DNA of 64,000 nucleotides from an uncultured Mobiluncus sp. (GTDB taxonomy: Bacteria > Actinomycetota > Actinomycetes > Actinomycetales > Actinomycetaceae). Positions 41,739 through 52,206 of this stretch are shown in pieces. The stretch covers positions 1 to 64,000 of the forward strand of contig NZ_CAMYBV010000009.1 in the NCBI RefSeq assembly GCF_947254095.1, in the 5' to 3' direction. The notes under the pieces are model-generated. The model had not been told where the DNA came from. It was given only the letters and a program-made list of their open reading frames with translations, and ran no database searches. The position numbers and the translations under genes are program-made. Position 1 is the first letter of the stretch; every line of letters starts with the position of its first letter.

Positions 41739-42635
41739 ATGAAACTCATAGTGAAGATGATCTCGGCAGCAGCGGGTGCAGCTTTGTTGGGAGCAACGCT
41801 TACTTCTTGTTCCGGCTCGACCAGTTCAGCAGGGGTGAAATCCTATAACTTCGATTCCATCAAACCGGATGCTGAAATCGTGGCGATGGTACCGCAGGCG
41901 AACCGGGATACCCTGCGGGTCGCGATGGATATTCCCTATTCTCCCGCCGAGTTCTTCGATGACAACAATCAGCCGGTCGGCTACGAAGTCGATGTCTTAA
42001 AAGCCTTGTCGAAGCTGATGGGCGTGTCGGAACTGAAAATTGCCGATGAAGAATTTGACGCAATTATTCCCAAGGTTAACGATGGCACCTATGACATCGT
42101 CATGGCATCCATGACTCTCAACAAGACCCGGATGGACCAGACCAATATGGTTGCCTACATTAAGGCGGGTTACATCTATGGCACCCAGGCGGGCAACCCC
42201 AATAATTTCGATCCCGCCAACTCTTGCGGATTGAAAGTCGCCACCCAGGCAGACACCACGCAGGCCGAAATTTTGCAGGCGGCCAGCGATTCTTGTGTGA
42301 AAGCTGGAAAACCGGCGATACAGATTGTCTCTGATGCCGACCAAGATAAGTTGGTGCAACAGGTTGCGGAAGGAACCTTGGATGCCGTCATCGGGGAGAG
42401 CCCGATTATGGCTTACGCCGAGTCGAGGAATCCGAAGTTCGCCACTATCGGTGAGGCTTTCCAGGTGACGCCGCAGGGCCCGGTCACTGCGAAAGACAAT
42501 CCTGAGCTGGCCAAAGCCATTCAAGCCGGTCTCCAAAAGATGATGGATACGGGAATGCTGAAAGATGTACTTGCGCCCTGGGGCGAGGAATTCATCGCGC
42601 TCAACTACGCAACCTTAAATCCGCCGATTGCTTAA
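41739..42635 (+). CDS. Amino-acid-type solute-binding lipoprotein (paralogue)
   Basis: This 298-residue paralogue of the preceding gene has lipobox LTSC (Cys24) and the same family 3 domain, with [35 protein letters not shown], and long nearly identical C-terminal text ([20 protein letters not shown]). GGAGG lies about 10 bases upstream of the ATG. The two genes clearly arose by tandem duplication and then diverged most in the ligand region. The MCP gene begins 17 bases later, so a single transcript is likely. It may bind a different but related ligand. Confidence 0.9.
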   Translation: MKLIVKMISAAAGAALLGATLTSCSGSTSSAGVKSYNFDSIKPDAEIVAMVPQANRDTLRVAMDIPYSPAEFFDDNNQPVGYEVDVLKALSKLMGVSELKIADEEFDAIIPKVNDGTYDIVMASMTLNKTRMDQTNMVAYIKAGYIYGTQAGNPNNFDPANSCGLKVATQADTTQAEILQAASDSCVKAGKPAIQIVSDADQDKLVQQVAEGTLDAVIGESPIMAYAESRNPKFATIGEAFQVTPQGPVTAKDNPELAKAIQAGLQKMMDTGMLKDVLAPWGEEFIALNYATLNPPIA

Positions 42636-42652
42636 TTTTCTTCAGGGAGGAA

Positions 42653-44317
42653 ATGAAAATGCGTTTTTCATCAATGATTAAATTCACTATGAGTGTTGTG
42701 CTGGCGCTGACTATTTTGGGCGTAGCCGCTCAAATTGGCACTATCATCGCGACAGGTCAGGTCAATCGGGCCCAAGACGAATCTAACCGGCGTAATAACG
42801 GGATTGCCTACATAGAGAATGCCCGGACGAATATGGCGGATAATGCGCGAGTCTTTGTAATTTCCGGCCTGGAAGAAGCCATGATGGATTACTTCAATCA
42901 GGTCTATGTGAATCGCGACGTAGAGTACGGGGCTAGCCTCATCGCCGACAACGGTGGTACGGAAGATGAAAGCAAGCTGGTGCAGCAGTCTTCGGAAGCA
43001 GGAAAAATCACTCAAGAAACTGAGACTCACGCTATGGCTTTGGCTGCTTTGAGTCGCGGAGCTGACTTTAGCGCTCTGCCCAACGATTTGGAAAACTTCC
43101 AATTCTCGCCTGAGGAATTGGCTATGGATGCGGAGGCACAGCTGCAAACAGCCTCAGACCTGGTGTTTGGAGAAACCTACTCCAACTCGTACAAGTCCGT
43201 GATGTCTCCTTTGAATATGTTGAATCAGCTGGAAACCGGGGCTGCCAATGCGGCCGATACGCAAATGGGTCGAGCCGCCTCCTTGCAAAAGGTCACCATC
43301 TATATTTTGATTGGGATATTTATCGTTTTGGCGGTAGCGGTGCTGCTGTTCCTGATTGCAGCGCTGCGTACCGTACGCCTGCCCCTCTCTCGGCATACTG
43401 TGGCTTTGCAGAATCATGATCAGTATGATTTGGGCTTTCGGTTGCGTGATGATACCGGGGTGCCGGAGATTCGGGATTTGGCTAAGGCTTTTAATGGGCA
43501 GAATGATCAGGTTAATGAGCTGATTGGGGAAGTCAGTGGTACTTCTCAGGGGTTGCAGGAACATGCTGGTAATTTGGCGGATACGGCGGCTCAGTTGGAT
43601 CAGACTGCTCAGGATACTCGTACTCGTGCGGCGGGGGCTGCTGAGCAGGCGCAGTTGTTGGCTACGAATATGGATACTTTGAGTGCGGCTATGGAGGAGA
43701 TGCAGGCTGCGATTCGTCAGATTTCTGAGTCGGCTACGTCGGCTTCGCAGATTTCTGAGGAGGCGGTTGAGTCTGTGGGTTCGGCGACGAAGGTTATTGA
43801 TACGTTGGGTGAGTCTTCGCAGTCTATTGGGGAGATTACTAATTCGATTACTTCGATTGCAGAGCAGACGAATCTTTTGGCGCTCAATGCGACGATTGAG
43901 GCGGCTCGGGCGGGGGACGCTGGTAAGGGTTTTGCGGTGGTTGCTGGTGAGGTTAAGGATTTGGCTGCGCAGACGGCTGCGGCTACGGCGGATATTTCTG
44001 AGCGGGTGAGTTCTATTCAGGAAGACTCCACCAAGGCGGCTGAGGCTATTACTCAGATTAGTGAGATTATTGCGCGGATTAATGATTCTCAGCAGACGAT
44101 TGCTTCGGCGGTTGAGGAGCAGACGGCGACGACGAATGAGATGTTTGGGGTGGTTCGTGGGGCTGCGCAGACGACTCAGGATATTGTGGGTTCGATTGAG
44201 ACGGTTTCGGCTACGGCTGAGAAATCTGCGGACGGTGCGCGTACGACTTTGGAGGCCGGTCAGGCGGTTGCTGATTCCTCCAGCCAACTAAGCAAACTCG
44301 TCTCCCGCTACCACTAG
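42653..44317 (+). CDS. Methyl-accepting chemotaxis protein
   Basis: This 554-residue receptor has membrane helix 1 (about 9-30), an extracytoplasmic four-helix-type sensor (about 31-212), helix 2 (about 213-240), HAMP and a coiled-coil signalling domain. The signalling domain carries the strictly conserved tip [35 protein letters not shown]. It signals to CheA/CheW and flagella. GGAGG precedes the ATG by 3 bases, and it follows the two binding-protein genes. From about 43430 on, its codons end almost only in G or T, unlike its first part and unlike the two other receptors in the window. No CheR-docking pentapeptide is seen at the C terminus. Confidence 0.94.
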   Translation: MKMRFSSMIKFTMSVVLALTILGVAAQIGTIIATGQVNRAQDESNRRNNGIAYIENARTNMADNARVFVISGLEEAMMDYFNQVYVNRDVEYGASLIADNGGTEDESKLVQQSSEAGKITQETETHAMALAALSRGADFSALPNDLENFQFSPEELAMDAEAQLQTASDLVFGETYSNSYKSVMSPLNMLNQLETGAANAADTQMGRAASLQKVTIYILIGIFIVLAVAVLLFLIAALRTVRLPLSRHTVALQNHDQYDLGFRLRDDTGVPEIRDLAKAFNGQNDQVNELIGEVSGTSQGLQEHAGNLADTAAQLDQTAQDTRTRAAGAAEQAQLLATNMDTLSAAMEEMQAAIRQISESATSASQISEEAVESVGSATKVIDTLGESSQSIGEITNSITSIAEQTNLLALNATIEAARAGDAGKGFAVVAGEVKDLAAQTAAATADISERVSSIQEDSTKAAEAITQISEIIARINDSQQTIASAVEEQTATTNEMFGVVRGAAQTTQDIVGSIETVSATAEKSADGARTTLEAGQAVADSSSQLSKLVSRYH

Positions 44318-44333
44318 GGCGGGCTACAGCTAT

Positions 44334-45917
44334 TTAGATCATCCCGACAAAGGTTCCGCACAAAATCTTGGTAATCATCGCCACGGGGTAAGCCATAGCG
44401 TAGCCCAAAGATACCCGAGGGTCAGTGTTGGTTTGGTCATTGGCAAATCCCAGTACCGCCGGCTGGGTTTGGGCTCCGCCCATGAATCCCGCTAGCTTGG
44501 TTCCTCCCATCTTGCCAATAAGACGCATGAGGATAAATAGTGCCAGACCAAAGATGTTGGTGACGATGAAGCCCAGCAGCAAAATCCTCCACCAGTCTCC
44601 GCCGGTAAAGGCAGTTTGGATGGATCCGCCGGCGTTTACCCCTGCTTGCGCCAGGAACAACAGTAGTCCGATTTCACCCAAGACTTGACTGGTTGTGTAG
44701 GGCAGGGTCGTGACGAATGGACCAATACGTCCGATGCGTCCCATAATCAGCCCCATGATGATGGTTCCAGCGGCATACCCGACACTGAAATATCCGCCTC
44801 CGGGATTGGGGATGGGAATTTCGCCGATGAGGAACCCTAGGGTCATCCCAATTCCCAGGGCCACCGGGTTAAGGGAAGTGAGTCCGCGGGTGGAATCACC
44901 CAAGTATTTGGTGATGGTAGCGATATTAGATTTTGGTGCTACCACGCGCAACCGGTCGCCTAACTGCAAGGTCAAATCCGGGTAAGCCACCATATCCACA
45001 TCGCCGCGACGGACGCGGGAGACAGTGGCACCGAAACGGTCGCCCATGTTTAGCTCTGCGATAGTCTTGCCGGCTTTGGTAGCATCGGAGAGGGTAATGC
45101 GTCGATAGTCCAGGTAGGTGCGGTCGGTCTGTAGCGAATGGGAGGACGAATGCCCCAATTCTTCAATGATGGTGTGGACCGCTGAGGCTTCACCCACAAT
45201 GGTAATCAGGTCACCGGGGTTGAGCGTATCCGACATGTTGGGACGGGTGATGGGTCCCTGTTCGCCCCGGCGCAGACGCGAAAAAGCCAATTTTTCGTTG
45301 AAACGCTCGAAGATTTCTCCCAAGCGAGGTTGGGTGTCGATTTCCACCCGGATTGTTTTGGACACGACAGGGCTAGGCGCATCGCGGTCATTTTTGCCTT
45401 TTTTCAGTGCCAGCGAGGCAAAAAAGATCATTCCCAGGACGCCGTACAGGTAAGCAATAGAATAACCGACCGTGGCGGTGGCGATGTCTCCAGAAGTTTC
45501 CCCTCCTGCTTCGAGCATCGGAGTGTTAGTCAGTGCCCCCGAGAGAGTACCCACAATTTGGCTGACAGGCATTCCCAGTAGGGTACCGATACCCACCGCG
45601 ACAGCGCTGACTCCCACATAGACTCCGACCAGCAGGAGGATGGATTTCCAGGCGGTCTGGAGGGTCGCAAAAAAGTTCGAACCGGAGTTTGAACCAATAC
45701 AAAACGCAAACAGCGAGAGCCCTAATACCGCGATTTCTTTGGGAATCATGAGCTTTATGCCCGAGGCACTGGCCCACGCCGAGACGGCAATCGCGAGGAA
45801 CAGTACCGCTGCGGCGCCCAAGGAAACACCTTTGACTTTGATATGTCCAAACGCCATGCCTATACCCAATAAAGCAGCTAAAAGGACAATTGGGTGAGCT
45901 GCGAAAAATTCGAACAA
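44334..45917 (-). CDS. AspT/YidE-type transporter with two TrkA-C domains
   Basis: This 527-residue protein has two blocks of membrane helices (about 1-165 and 365-527), each with the Asp-Al_Ex repeat, flanking two cytoplasmic TrkA-C (RCK_C) domains (about 185-355). This is the plan of the aspartate:alanine exchanger family. The motif GALTNTPMLEAGGE in the first block and GGAQTQPAVLGFA in the second are its usual signatures. The substrate is not known, although amino acids or dicarboxylates are likely. It converges with the MCP gene with 16 bases between. Confidence 0.88.
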   Translation of the reverse strand: MFEFFAAHPIVLLAALLGIGMAFGHIKVKGVSLGAAAVLFLAIAVSAWASASGIKLMIPKEIAVLGLSLFAFCIGSNSGSNFFATLQTAWKSILLLVGVYVGVSAVAVGIGTLLGMPVSQIVGTLSGALTNTPMLEAGGETSGDIATATVGYSIAYLYGVLGMIFFASLALKKGKNDRDAPSPVVSKTIRVEIDTQPRLGEIFERFNEKLAFSRLRRGEQGPITRPNMSDTLNPGDLITIVGEASAVHTIIEELGHSSSHSLQTDRTYLDYRRITLSDATKAGKTIAELNMGDRFGATVSRVRRGDVDMVAYPDLTLQLGDRLRVVAPKSNIATITKYLGDSTRGLTSLNPVALGIGMTLGFLIGEIPIPNPGGGYFSVGYAAGTIIMGLIMGRIGRIGPFVTTLPYTTSQVLGEIGLLLFLAQAGVNAGGSIQTAFTGGDWWRILLLGFIVTNIFGLALFILMRLIGKMGGTKLAGFMGGAQTQPAVLGFANDQTNTDPRVSLGYAMAYPVAMITKILCGTFVGMI

Positions 45918-45982
45918 AATGCCCTCCAGAGACGTCGTGATAAATCAACCTCGTGGTCGGGAAAACCAACAAAGTCAGTCTA

Positions 45983-47461
45983 TCAACGCATACTGAAAGA
46001 ATCGTCAGTGTCGGCGTGGAGGACGGGATGGGTATCAACAATTTCCTTGTCTTGCAGCCAGTTTCGATCAGTGAGCATCCGAGCTGTGGAAAGCCCGATA
46101 CCAATTGCCAAAATGACCACGGACACTTCGGTGAGGGAGGCCATCGCCCCCACGGAATTTCCTTCGTTGAGGTGTACCAAAGCTGAATAGAGGGGAACCC
46201 CCGGAACCATCAGTACCGCTGCCGGCACGGACAGCGAGACTCGTGAGTAGTTAAAGTTTGACAGGCGGGAAATAAAGTCTGCCAGCAGACCGATTGCCAG
46301 CGCCTCCAGTCCTACGGAAAACTGCCAATTTAGCCCTGATTCCACGACGAAAAACCGCAGCGGATTGACCAGGGCGCATATCAGACCGGCATAAACGCAC
46401 AAGCGCCGGTTCGAGTTAAACAGCATGGCGAACCCGGCAGAAGCCACAAATGAACAGACCGTGCGGGTCAGGTAGAGCCAGTTTCCCTCCAGAGGCGGGT
46501 TCACCGCGGGATCAACTGCCCAATGGAAGGTGAGGGACATGATCCACACGCTCACGCCGGCAGAAATTATCAGCATCAAGGTGTATATCAGGCGGGGTAT
46601 CCCGGCGGAAAGGTCCATGCGCACCAAATCGAGCATTGAGGTAATGAGCGGGAAACCCGGAACTAAAAATAGGACCGCAGACACCACTCCCACCCGGAAT
46701 CCGAGAGGATCAGCTGTAATCCAAGGCGGTATGGTTGCTAGGGTCGCGGATGAATAGACTCGCCTCAAGCACGTTTCCAGAAGTTCGGCGCAGCAAATAT
46801 AGACCACTGAGGCGGCAAAACCAGCGGTCATCCAGACCGCAAAATGGTTCGTTTTCTTTGACATCATCATCCGGCGCACGCTTTGCCCGAATCCTGCCGC
46901 TAAACCTGCCAATACGCACTCGATGAGACCGCCACGGTTCAGGAAACAGAAGCAGGCGCAGGCAAATCCTGCTGCCAAAGTATTAGCAATCTTATTAAAT
47001 TCAGGTTTGTAGGACTCAATGCGATCCATGAGACGGTTTGCTTCGCTGACGGGGGTGTCCGGTTTGATGTTTTGAATAAATAGCCGCAGCCGATCGAGTT
47101 TCGCAGCGTTGGTTCCAAAGTCCCTCTGCTCTGAGATTTCGGTCCGGGAAAAGGGGCGCAGATAGACGGTGGAACTGATTTCGCCAAAGGTGACTTGAAC
47201 ATGGTGCTCATCGGCGCCCAACGCGGTAGCCAAGCGGGCCATGGAAATCTTAATCCGGTAGGCAGAAGCCCCACAGGACTGCAGCATGTGACCTAAGCGC
47301 ATGATTGTGCGGGACACTTCCGTGAGCTGGATACGAATCTTTTCGTACTCCACCACACTTTGAGTACTGACCTCAATAGGGGTGTCGGTCGATTTTGGCT
47401 TGGGTGTAAAAGCGTGGTCACGCTCGCCACGCAGTCGTTCCAAGTGCTTTGACAGAAACAT
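45983..47461 (-). CDS. ThrE-type threonine/serine exporter
   Basis: This protein of about 492 residues has an N-terminal cytoplasmic region and about ten membrane helices, in the two-part ThrE layout (DUF1212 domain, about 50-300, then the second exporter domain, about 310-460). The segment FACACFCFLNRGGLIE and SYRIKISMARLA fit this family, known for threonine export in Corynebacterium. ATG 47461 is preferred, with GAGAGAGCGG upstream; a longer reading to 47539 has no site. It lies next to an AspT-type gene and the ilv operon, so export of amino acids may be a theme of this region. Confidence 0.88.
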   Translation of the reverse strand: MFLSKHLERLRGERDHAFTPKPKSTDTPIEVSTQSVVEYEKIRIQLTEVSRTIMRLGHMLQSCGASAYRIKISMARLATALGADEHHVQVTFGEISSTVYLRPFSRTEISEQRDFGTNAAKLDRLRLFIQNIKPDTPVSEANRLMDRIESYKPEFNKIANTLAAGFACACFCFLNRGGLIECVLAGLAAGFGQSVRRMMMSKKTNHFAVWMTAGFAASVVYICCAELLETCLRRVYSSATLATIPPWITADPLGFRVGVVSAVLFLVPGFPLITSMLDLVRMDLSAGIPRLIYTLMLIISAGVSVWIMSLTFHWAVDPAVNPPLEGNWLYLTRTVCSFVASAGFAMLFNSNRRLCVYAGLICALVNPLRFFVVESGLNWQFSVGLEALAIGLLADFISRLSNFNYSRVSLSVPAAVLMVPGVPLYSALVHLNEGNSVGAMASLTEVSVVILAIGIGLSTARMLTDRNWLQDKEIVDTHPVLHADTDDSFSMR

Positions 47462-47737
47462 TGCGGTCCGCTCTCTCACACGTCGGGGAAAATTTAGAAT
47501 CAATGACACAAAAAGATTTAACCATCTGGTGGACGCCATTAATCAGGACTAAGGGCACGGCCGGAGAAAATAATTTGGTTTTCCCCAGTTTTAGAACCGC
47601 AGAGAAGCTATATTTTTGGGTTGGAACCGGGATTTTCCTCGACTTCCTTCATCTCAATATTCAGTCGAAAATCCACATAGTGAGATTTTACCCTTGCGAG
47701 TTTCGCTCTCATTTGACCCAGAGTTACAGTTGAGTGC

Positions 47738-49579
47738 ATGAGCGAACCAGAAACAAAATCCATGGGAGCCTATGGCCCCGAGGAGACCCCCAATGAAATT
47801 GATCCCGCAGCGCGCGGCGAAGTCATGACTGGTGCGAAAGCTGTCATTCGTACTCTGGAGGAACTGGGCGTAACCGATATTTTCGGGATTCCCGGTGGGG
47901 CGATTCTCTCCACTTTCGATCCGCTGTATGACTCCCAGAAACTGAACTTCGTGCTGACCCGCCACGAGCAGGGCGCCGCTCACGCTGCCGAGGGCTACGC
48001 GAAATCCACCGGGAAAACCGGGGTAGCGCTGGTGACTTCCGGACCGGCCGCCACGAACCTTCTGACCGGTCTGGCTGACGCCATGATGGATTCGGTCCCG
48101 ATGGTTGCGATAACCGGCCAGGTCGGAGCGGAATCAATCGGCACCGATGCCTTCCAGGAATCCGACATCGTGGGCGCGTCCATGCCCCTGACGAAACACA
48201 GTTTCCTGGTGACGCGCCCCCAGGACATTCCCTCCCGCCTAGCGGAGGCCTTCTTCATCGCTTCCTCCGGGCGACCCGGACCAGTTTTGGTGGACATCAC
48301 GAAAACAGCCCAGAACAAAAAAATGGCCTTTACCTGGCCTCCGCCGGTGGAGCTACCCGGATACAAACTGCCTGGCAAGCCTTCCAAACAGCAGGTCGCG
48401 GCGGCAGCCACCGAAATCGCGGGGGCGCGTCGACCGGTGCTATATATCGGCGGCGGGATAATTGCCGCCGACGCGACCTCGGAGCTGAAAGAATTAGCTG
48501 ATGCCACTGGGGCTCCCGTAGTCACCACCCTGACTGCGCGCGGAGCCTTCCCCGATGATTCACCGCAGCACATGGGAATGCCGGGGATGCACGGTTGCGT
48601 GTCTGCAGTGCTGTCGATGCAGCAGGCGGACCTGCTGATTGCGCTCGGTACGCGTTTCGATGACCGGGTCACCGGGGACGTGAAATCCTTTGCTCCTCAC
48701 GCCAAGGTTATCCATGTTGATATCGATGCGGCCGAAATCTCAAAGATTCGTCAAGCCGATGTCCCTATTGTGGGGGATTTGAAAGAAGTCGTCGCGGCGC
48801 TGCTGCGGGCACTGCCCCAAGCCTACAAACAGTATGGCCGGCCGGACTTGACCCCGTGGATGAAGTCCTTGACCAAACTGAAAGATAAGTACCCCGCGTA
48901 CTTCGACGATACGTTGGACGGACTGGTCAGCCCGCAAAAGGCTATCAAGGTGCTGGACGAGGTCAGCGACGACGACGCGATTGTGGTCACCGGGGTCGGT
49001 CAGCATCAGATGTGGGCGTCCCAGTTCATGACCTACCGTTACCCGCGCACCTACATTTCGTCGTGCGGCTTGGGAACAATGGGATTCGGCGTCCCTGCCG
49101 CGATGGGTGCAAAAGTCGCCAATCCAGATCGGGAAGTCTGGCTCATTGACGGAGACGGCTCGTTCCAGATGACGAACCAGGAACTGGCCACCTGCACCCA
49201 AATGCATATCCCGATAAAGGTGCTGCTCATCAACAACTCCTCGCTGGGGATGGTGCGCCAATGGCAGACCTTGTTCTATAACGAACGCTATTCTCAGACC
49301 GACCTGCATGACGGAGCTCGTAACCTCGACGAGGCTAACCGGGTGGGGATCCCCGATTTCATGTTCTTGGCGAAAGCCTACGGAGCTGAGGGAATCCGGG
49401 TAACCGACCCGAAAGACTTGCGAAAAGCCCTAGAGAAAGCTCACCAGATTGACGACCGTCCGGTCGTGGTCGAGGTGCTGGTCAGCCCCGATGCCATGGT
49501 GTTCCCGATGGTTCCCGCCGGGCAGACCAACGACAAAGTCATTTACGCCCCTGACAAGACTGTGACCTGGGAGGACTAA
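47738..49579 (+). CDS. ilvB: Acetolactate synthase large subunit
   Basis: This is the first committed enzyme of branched-chain amino acid synthesis, condensing pyruvate or 2-oxobutyrate with TPP. The 613-residue protein has [14 protein letters not shown] with the catalytic Glu near residue 78, and the TPP motif [15 protein letters not shown]...LLINN near residue 470. About 277 bases separate it from ThrE upstream; I see no clear leader peptide. It begins the ilvB-ilvN-ilvC-EamA-leuB set and lies 2 bases before ilvN. Confidence 0.97.
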   Translation: MSEPETKSMGAYGPEETPNEIDPAARGEVMTGAKAVIRTLEELGVTDIFGIPGGAILSTFDPLYDSQKLNFVLTRHEQGAAHAAEGYAKSTGKTGVALVTSGPAATNLLTGLADAMMDSVPMVAITGQVGAESIGTDAFQESDIVGASMPLTKHSFLVTRPQDIPSRLAEAFFIASSGRPGPVLVDITKTAQNKKMAFTWPPPVELPGYKLPGKPSKQQVAAAATEIAGARRPVLYIGGGIIAADATSELKELADATGAPVVTTLTARGAFPDDSPQHMGMPGMHGCVSAVLSMQQADLLIALGTRFDDRVTGDVKSFAPHAKVIHVDIDAAEISKIRQADVPIVGDLKEVVAALLRALPQAYKQYGRPDLTPWMKSLTKLKDKYPAYFDDTLDGLVSPQKAIKVLDEVSDDDAIVVTGVGQHQMWASQFMTYRYPRTYISSCGLGTMGFGVPAAMGAKVANPDREVWLIDGDGSFQMTNQELATCTQMHIPIKVLLINNSSLGMVRQWQTLFYNERYSQTDLHDGARNLDEANRVGIPDFMFLAKAYGAEGIRVTDPKDLRKALEKAHQIDDRPVVVEVLVSPDAMVFPMVPAGQTNDKVIYAPDKTVTWED

Positions 49580-49581
49580 AA

Positions 49582-50085
49582 ATGAATATGACGCATACCC
49601 TGTCGGTGCTTGTCGAAAACAAGCCTGGCGTTTTGACCCGCGTGGCGGCGCTGTTTGCCCGCCGTGCCTTTAACATTCAATCCCTCGCGGTGGGAGAAAC
49701 TGAGAAACCGGAGATTTCGCGCATCACCATCGTGGTCGATGTTTCTGAAGTGTCCCTGGAACAGGTCACGAAACAGCTGAACAAGCTGGTGAACGTGCTG
49801 AAAATCGTGGAGTTAGATCCCGAACGAGCCGTCGAGAGAGAACTCATGCTCATCAAAGTTTCGGCTGACGACACGAATCGAACCGCGGTACTCCAGATTG
49901 TGGACCTGTTCCGCGCGCATGTCGTGGACGTGTCGCGAGGCACCCTGGTCATCGAATCCATTGGTTCCCCAGCGAAACACGCGGCTTTGTTGCGCGAGTT
50001 GGAGCCGTACGGAGTTCGGGAAATCGTCCAATCGGGCAACGTCGCGATTGGCCGCGGCTCGAAGTCCATCACCGATCAAATTTAG
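49582..50085 (+). CDS. ilvN: Acetolactate synthase small (regulatory) subunit
   Basis: This 167-residue regulatory subunit has an N-terminal ACT domain (HTLSVLVENKPGVLTRVAALFARRAFNI, about residues 4-32), where valine binds for feedback inhibition, and a C-terminal ALS small-subunit domain. It is coupled to ilvB with a 2-base gap. Its length is normal for the family, and nothing odd is visible. Confidence 0.97.
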   Translation: MNMTHTLSVLVENKPGVLTRVAALFARRAFNIQSLAVGETEKPEISRITIVVDVSEVSLEQVTKQLNKLVNVLKIVELDPERAVERELMLIKVSADDTNRTAVLQIVDLFRAHVVDVSRGTLVIESIGSPAKHAALLRELEPYGVREIVQSGNVAIGRGSKSITDQI

Positions 50086-50181
50086 GGGCAAATTAACCGG
50101 ATTTTGCCTACTCTTTGCACGGAAAAACACCCTATATCTTTTTCAACGAAACACCTCTACAATTAATTAAGGAGAAAAATC

Positions 50182-51210
50182 ATGGCGGAAGTTTATTACG
50201 AAGACGACGCTGACCTGTCGCTCATTCAGTCTCAGAAGGTGGCCGTAATTGGTTACGGCTCGCAGGGGCATGCCCATGCACTAAACCTGCGCGATTCTGG
50301 GGTCGACGTGGTCGTGGGCTTGCGCGAAAGCTCTTCCTCCCGGGCGAAAGCCGAGGAACAGGGCTTGACGGTGAAAACCGTGGCAGATGCCGTGAAAGAA
50401 GCCGACGTAGTCATGATTCTGTTGCCCGACCAGGTGCAGAGCAAGGTCTATTCCGCCGAAATCGAGCCGAACCTGAAGCCGAACGCCGCTCTGTTCTTTG
50501 CCCACGGGTTCAACATCCGTTTCGGATACATCAAGCCCGGCCCCGGCCACGACGTGTGCATGGTGGCTCCCAAGGGTCCGGGGCACGTGGTGCGCCGTAC
50601 TTTCGTTGCCGGTCAGGGCGTCCCCGACGTTATCGCGGTGGAATGTGACGCATCCGGACGCGCTTGGGAACTGACAAAGTCCTACGCGAAAGGCATCGGT
50701 GGGACCCGCGCTGGTGTCATCAAGACGACCTTCACCGAAGAAACGGAAACCGACCTTTTCGGCGAACAAAACGTGCTGTGCGGCGGTCTGTCCAAACTGA
50801 TTCAATACGGTTTTGAAACCCTGGTTGAGGCCGGATATCAGCCCGAAATCGCCTATTTCGAGGTGTGCCACGAGATGAAGTTGATTGTGGACCTCATCAA
50901 CGAAGGCGGTCTGTCCAAGATGCGCTGGTCGATTTCCGACACCGCCGAATACGGCGACTACGTCTCTGGGCCGCGCGTCATCACCCCCGACGTGAAGGAA
51001 CACATGAAGGGCGTCCTAGCGGACATTCAAAACGGCAGCTTTGCCAAGCGCTTCATGGACGACCAGAACTCCGGTGCCGCCGAGTTCAAGCGCCTGCGCG
51101 CCGAGGGCGAAGGCCACCAAATCGAGAAGGTCGGCCTGGAACTGCGCAAGATGTTTACCTGGAACACCAACAACGACACCGATTATGTGGAGGGCCACGC
51201 CGCTCGCTAA
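50182..51210 (+). CDS. ilvC: Ketol-acid reductoisomerase (NADP+)
   Basis: This class I KARI performs the second step of valine and isoleucine synthesis with NADPH and Mg2+. The 342-residue protein has the nucleotide motif [19 protein letters not shown] near residue 22 and the phosphate-binding loop [15 protein letters not shown], which fits NADPH use. It also has the Mg2+ ligands in [12 protein letters not shown] and the [13 protein letters not shown] segment. AAGGAG lies upstream of the ATG. A 96-base gap to ilvN could hold its own promoter. Confidence 0.97.
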   Translation: MAEVYYEDDADLSLIQSQKVAVIGYGSQGHAHALNLRDSGVDVVVGLRESSSSRAKAEEQGLTVKTVADAVKEADVVMILLPDQVQSKVYSAEIEPNLKPNAALFFAHGFNIRFGYIKPGPGHDVCMVAPKGPGHVVRRTFVAGQGVPDVIAVECDASGRAWELTKSYAKGIGGTRAGVIKTTFTEETETDLFGEQNVLCGGLSKLIQYGFETLVEAGYQPEIAYFEVCHEMKLIVDLINEGGLSKMRWSISDTAEYGDYVSGPRVITPDVKEHMKGVLADIQNGSFAKRFMDDQNSGAAEFKRLRAEGEGHQIEKVGLELRKMFTWNTNNDTDYVEGHAAR

Positions 51211-51237
51211 TCACCTAGCACAGAAGATAAGGACATC

Positions 51238-52206
51238 ATGATGAAAAAGTTAATCCCCATTTTAGCGTTGGCTTCAGTTTGCGCTGCGTGGGGGTCAACT
51301 TTTTTCATGATAAAGGATCATGTTTTGGATGAAATTCCGGCTTCTGACTTCCTGACCGTGCGCTTTATTCTTGCGGCTCTGATTGCTTGCGCGTTGTGGT
51401 TTCGGGAACTGCGCACGGCGGGATGGAAGACGCTGGCTCTCGGCTTCGGGGCGGGGGTCCTCTACGGTTTGGGTCAACTCGCGCAAACGTGGGGATTAAA
51501 CCTGACCTCTCCGGCTACCTCGGGATTCATCACCGCCATGTCCATAGTCTTTGTGCCTTTCGTGGCGTTGATTCTGTTCCAGGAACGTTTCAAGCCAATT
51601 ACCTGGCTGTGGATGCTACTGGCCGCTCTCGGCTTGGCAGCACTGTCCCTGCAAGGGTGGTCCTTTGGCCTTGGCGAGTTGATAACCCTGCTGGGAGCGC
51701 TATTCTTTGCCATCCAGGTGGCCTCTCTCGGCGTAATCGCGCCGGGACGTCCCGCGGGAGCGCTGGCAGCCATGCAGATGGTGGGAACCGCGGCGGTGAA
51801 CGCTGTTCCGGCGCTTTCGGATGGGGAACTCACCCTGCCGTCCAACGGTGCTGTCTGGGCCAGCCTCATCTATATGGTTCTGGTTTGTGCCGTGGGCGCT
51901 CTGTTTGTCCAGACCTGGGCACAAGCGCGGATGTCCTCCACCGAGGCGGCCTTGATTATGGCCTGTGAACCGCTCTTTGCCACCCTTTTTTCGGTAGTGT
52001 TCAGCGGGGAAGCCCTGACGTGGCGGCTCCTGGTGGGCGGGACTCTCATCATGGTGGCGATTGTGGCGGCGCAACTGGTCGGGGTCCATCCCGATGCAGA
52101 GAAGCCAGTTCCGGACGACAGCCGCAAAACTGTCCCTTTACCCGAGAACCAGACCAGGAAAACTGCCGATTTTAGACATAAAAAGAAAGTAGGAGTTACG
52201 TTATGA
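51238..52206 (+). CDS. EamA/DMT family transporter
   Basis: This 322-residue membrane protein has about ten helices in two EamA repeats (about 5-135 and 145-285), with [16 protein letters not shown] in the first and [25 protein letters not shown] in the second. The tail is basic and hydrophilic. It lies between ilvC and leuB and overlaps leuB by 4 bases (ATGA). Its place in the operon suggests export of a branched-chain amino acid or intermediate, but family members carry many solutes. Confidence 0.9.
   Translation: MMKKLIPILALASVCAAWGSTFFMIKDHVLDEIPASDFLTVRFILAALIACALWFRELRTAGWKTLALGFGAGVLYGLGQLAQTWGLNLTSPATSGFITAMSIVFVPFVALILFQERFKPITWLWMLLAALGLAALSLQGWSFGLGELITLLGALFFAIQVASLGVIAPGRPAGALAAMQMVGTAAVNAVPALSDGELTLPSNGAVWASLIYMVLVCAVGALFVQTWAQARMSSTEAALIMACEPLFATLFSVVFSGEALTWRLLVGGTLIMVAIVAAQLVGVHPDAEKPVPDDSRKTVPLPENQTRKTADFRHKKKVGVTL

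Noticed and set aside
43154..44287. Long open frame on the minus strand opposite the chemoreceptor
   Set aside because: Its Arg/Leu/Ser-rich translation is the mirror of the G/T-ending codons on the plus strand. It has no ribosome site and overlaps a clear MCP gene.
47540..47737. Attenuator leader peptide upstream of ilvB
   Set aside because: I looked for a short reading frame rich in Val, Leu and Ile followed by alternative hairpins, and found none convincing.
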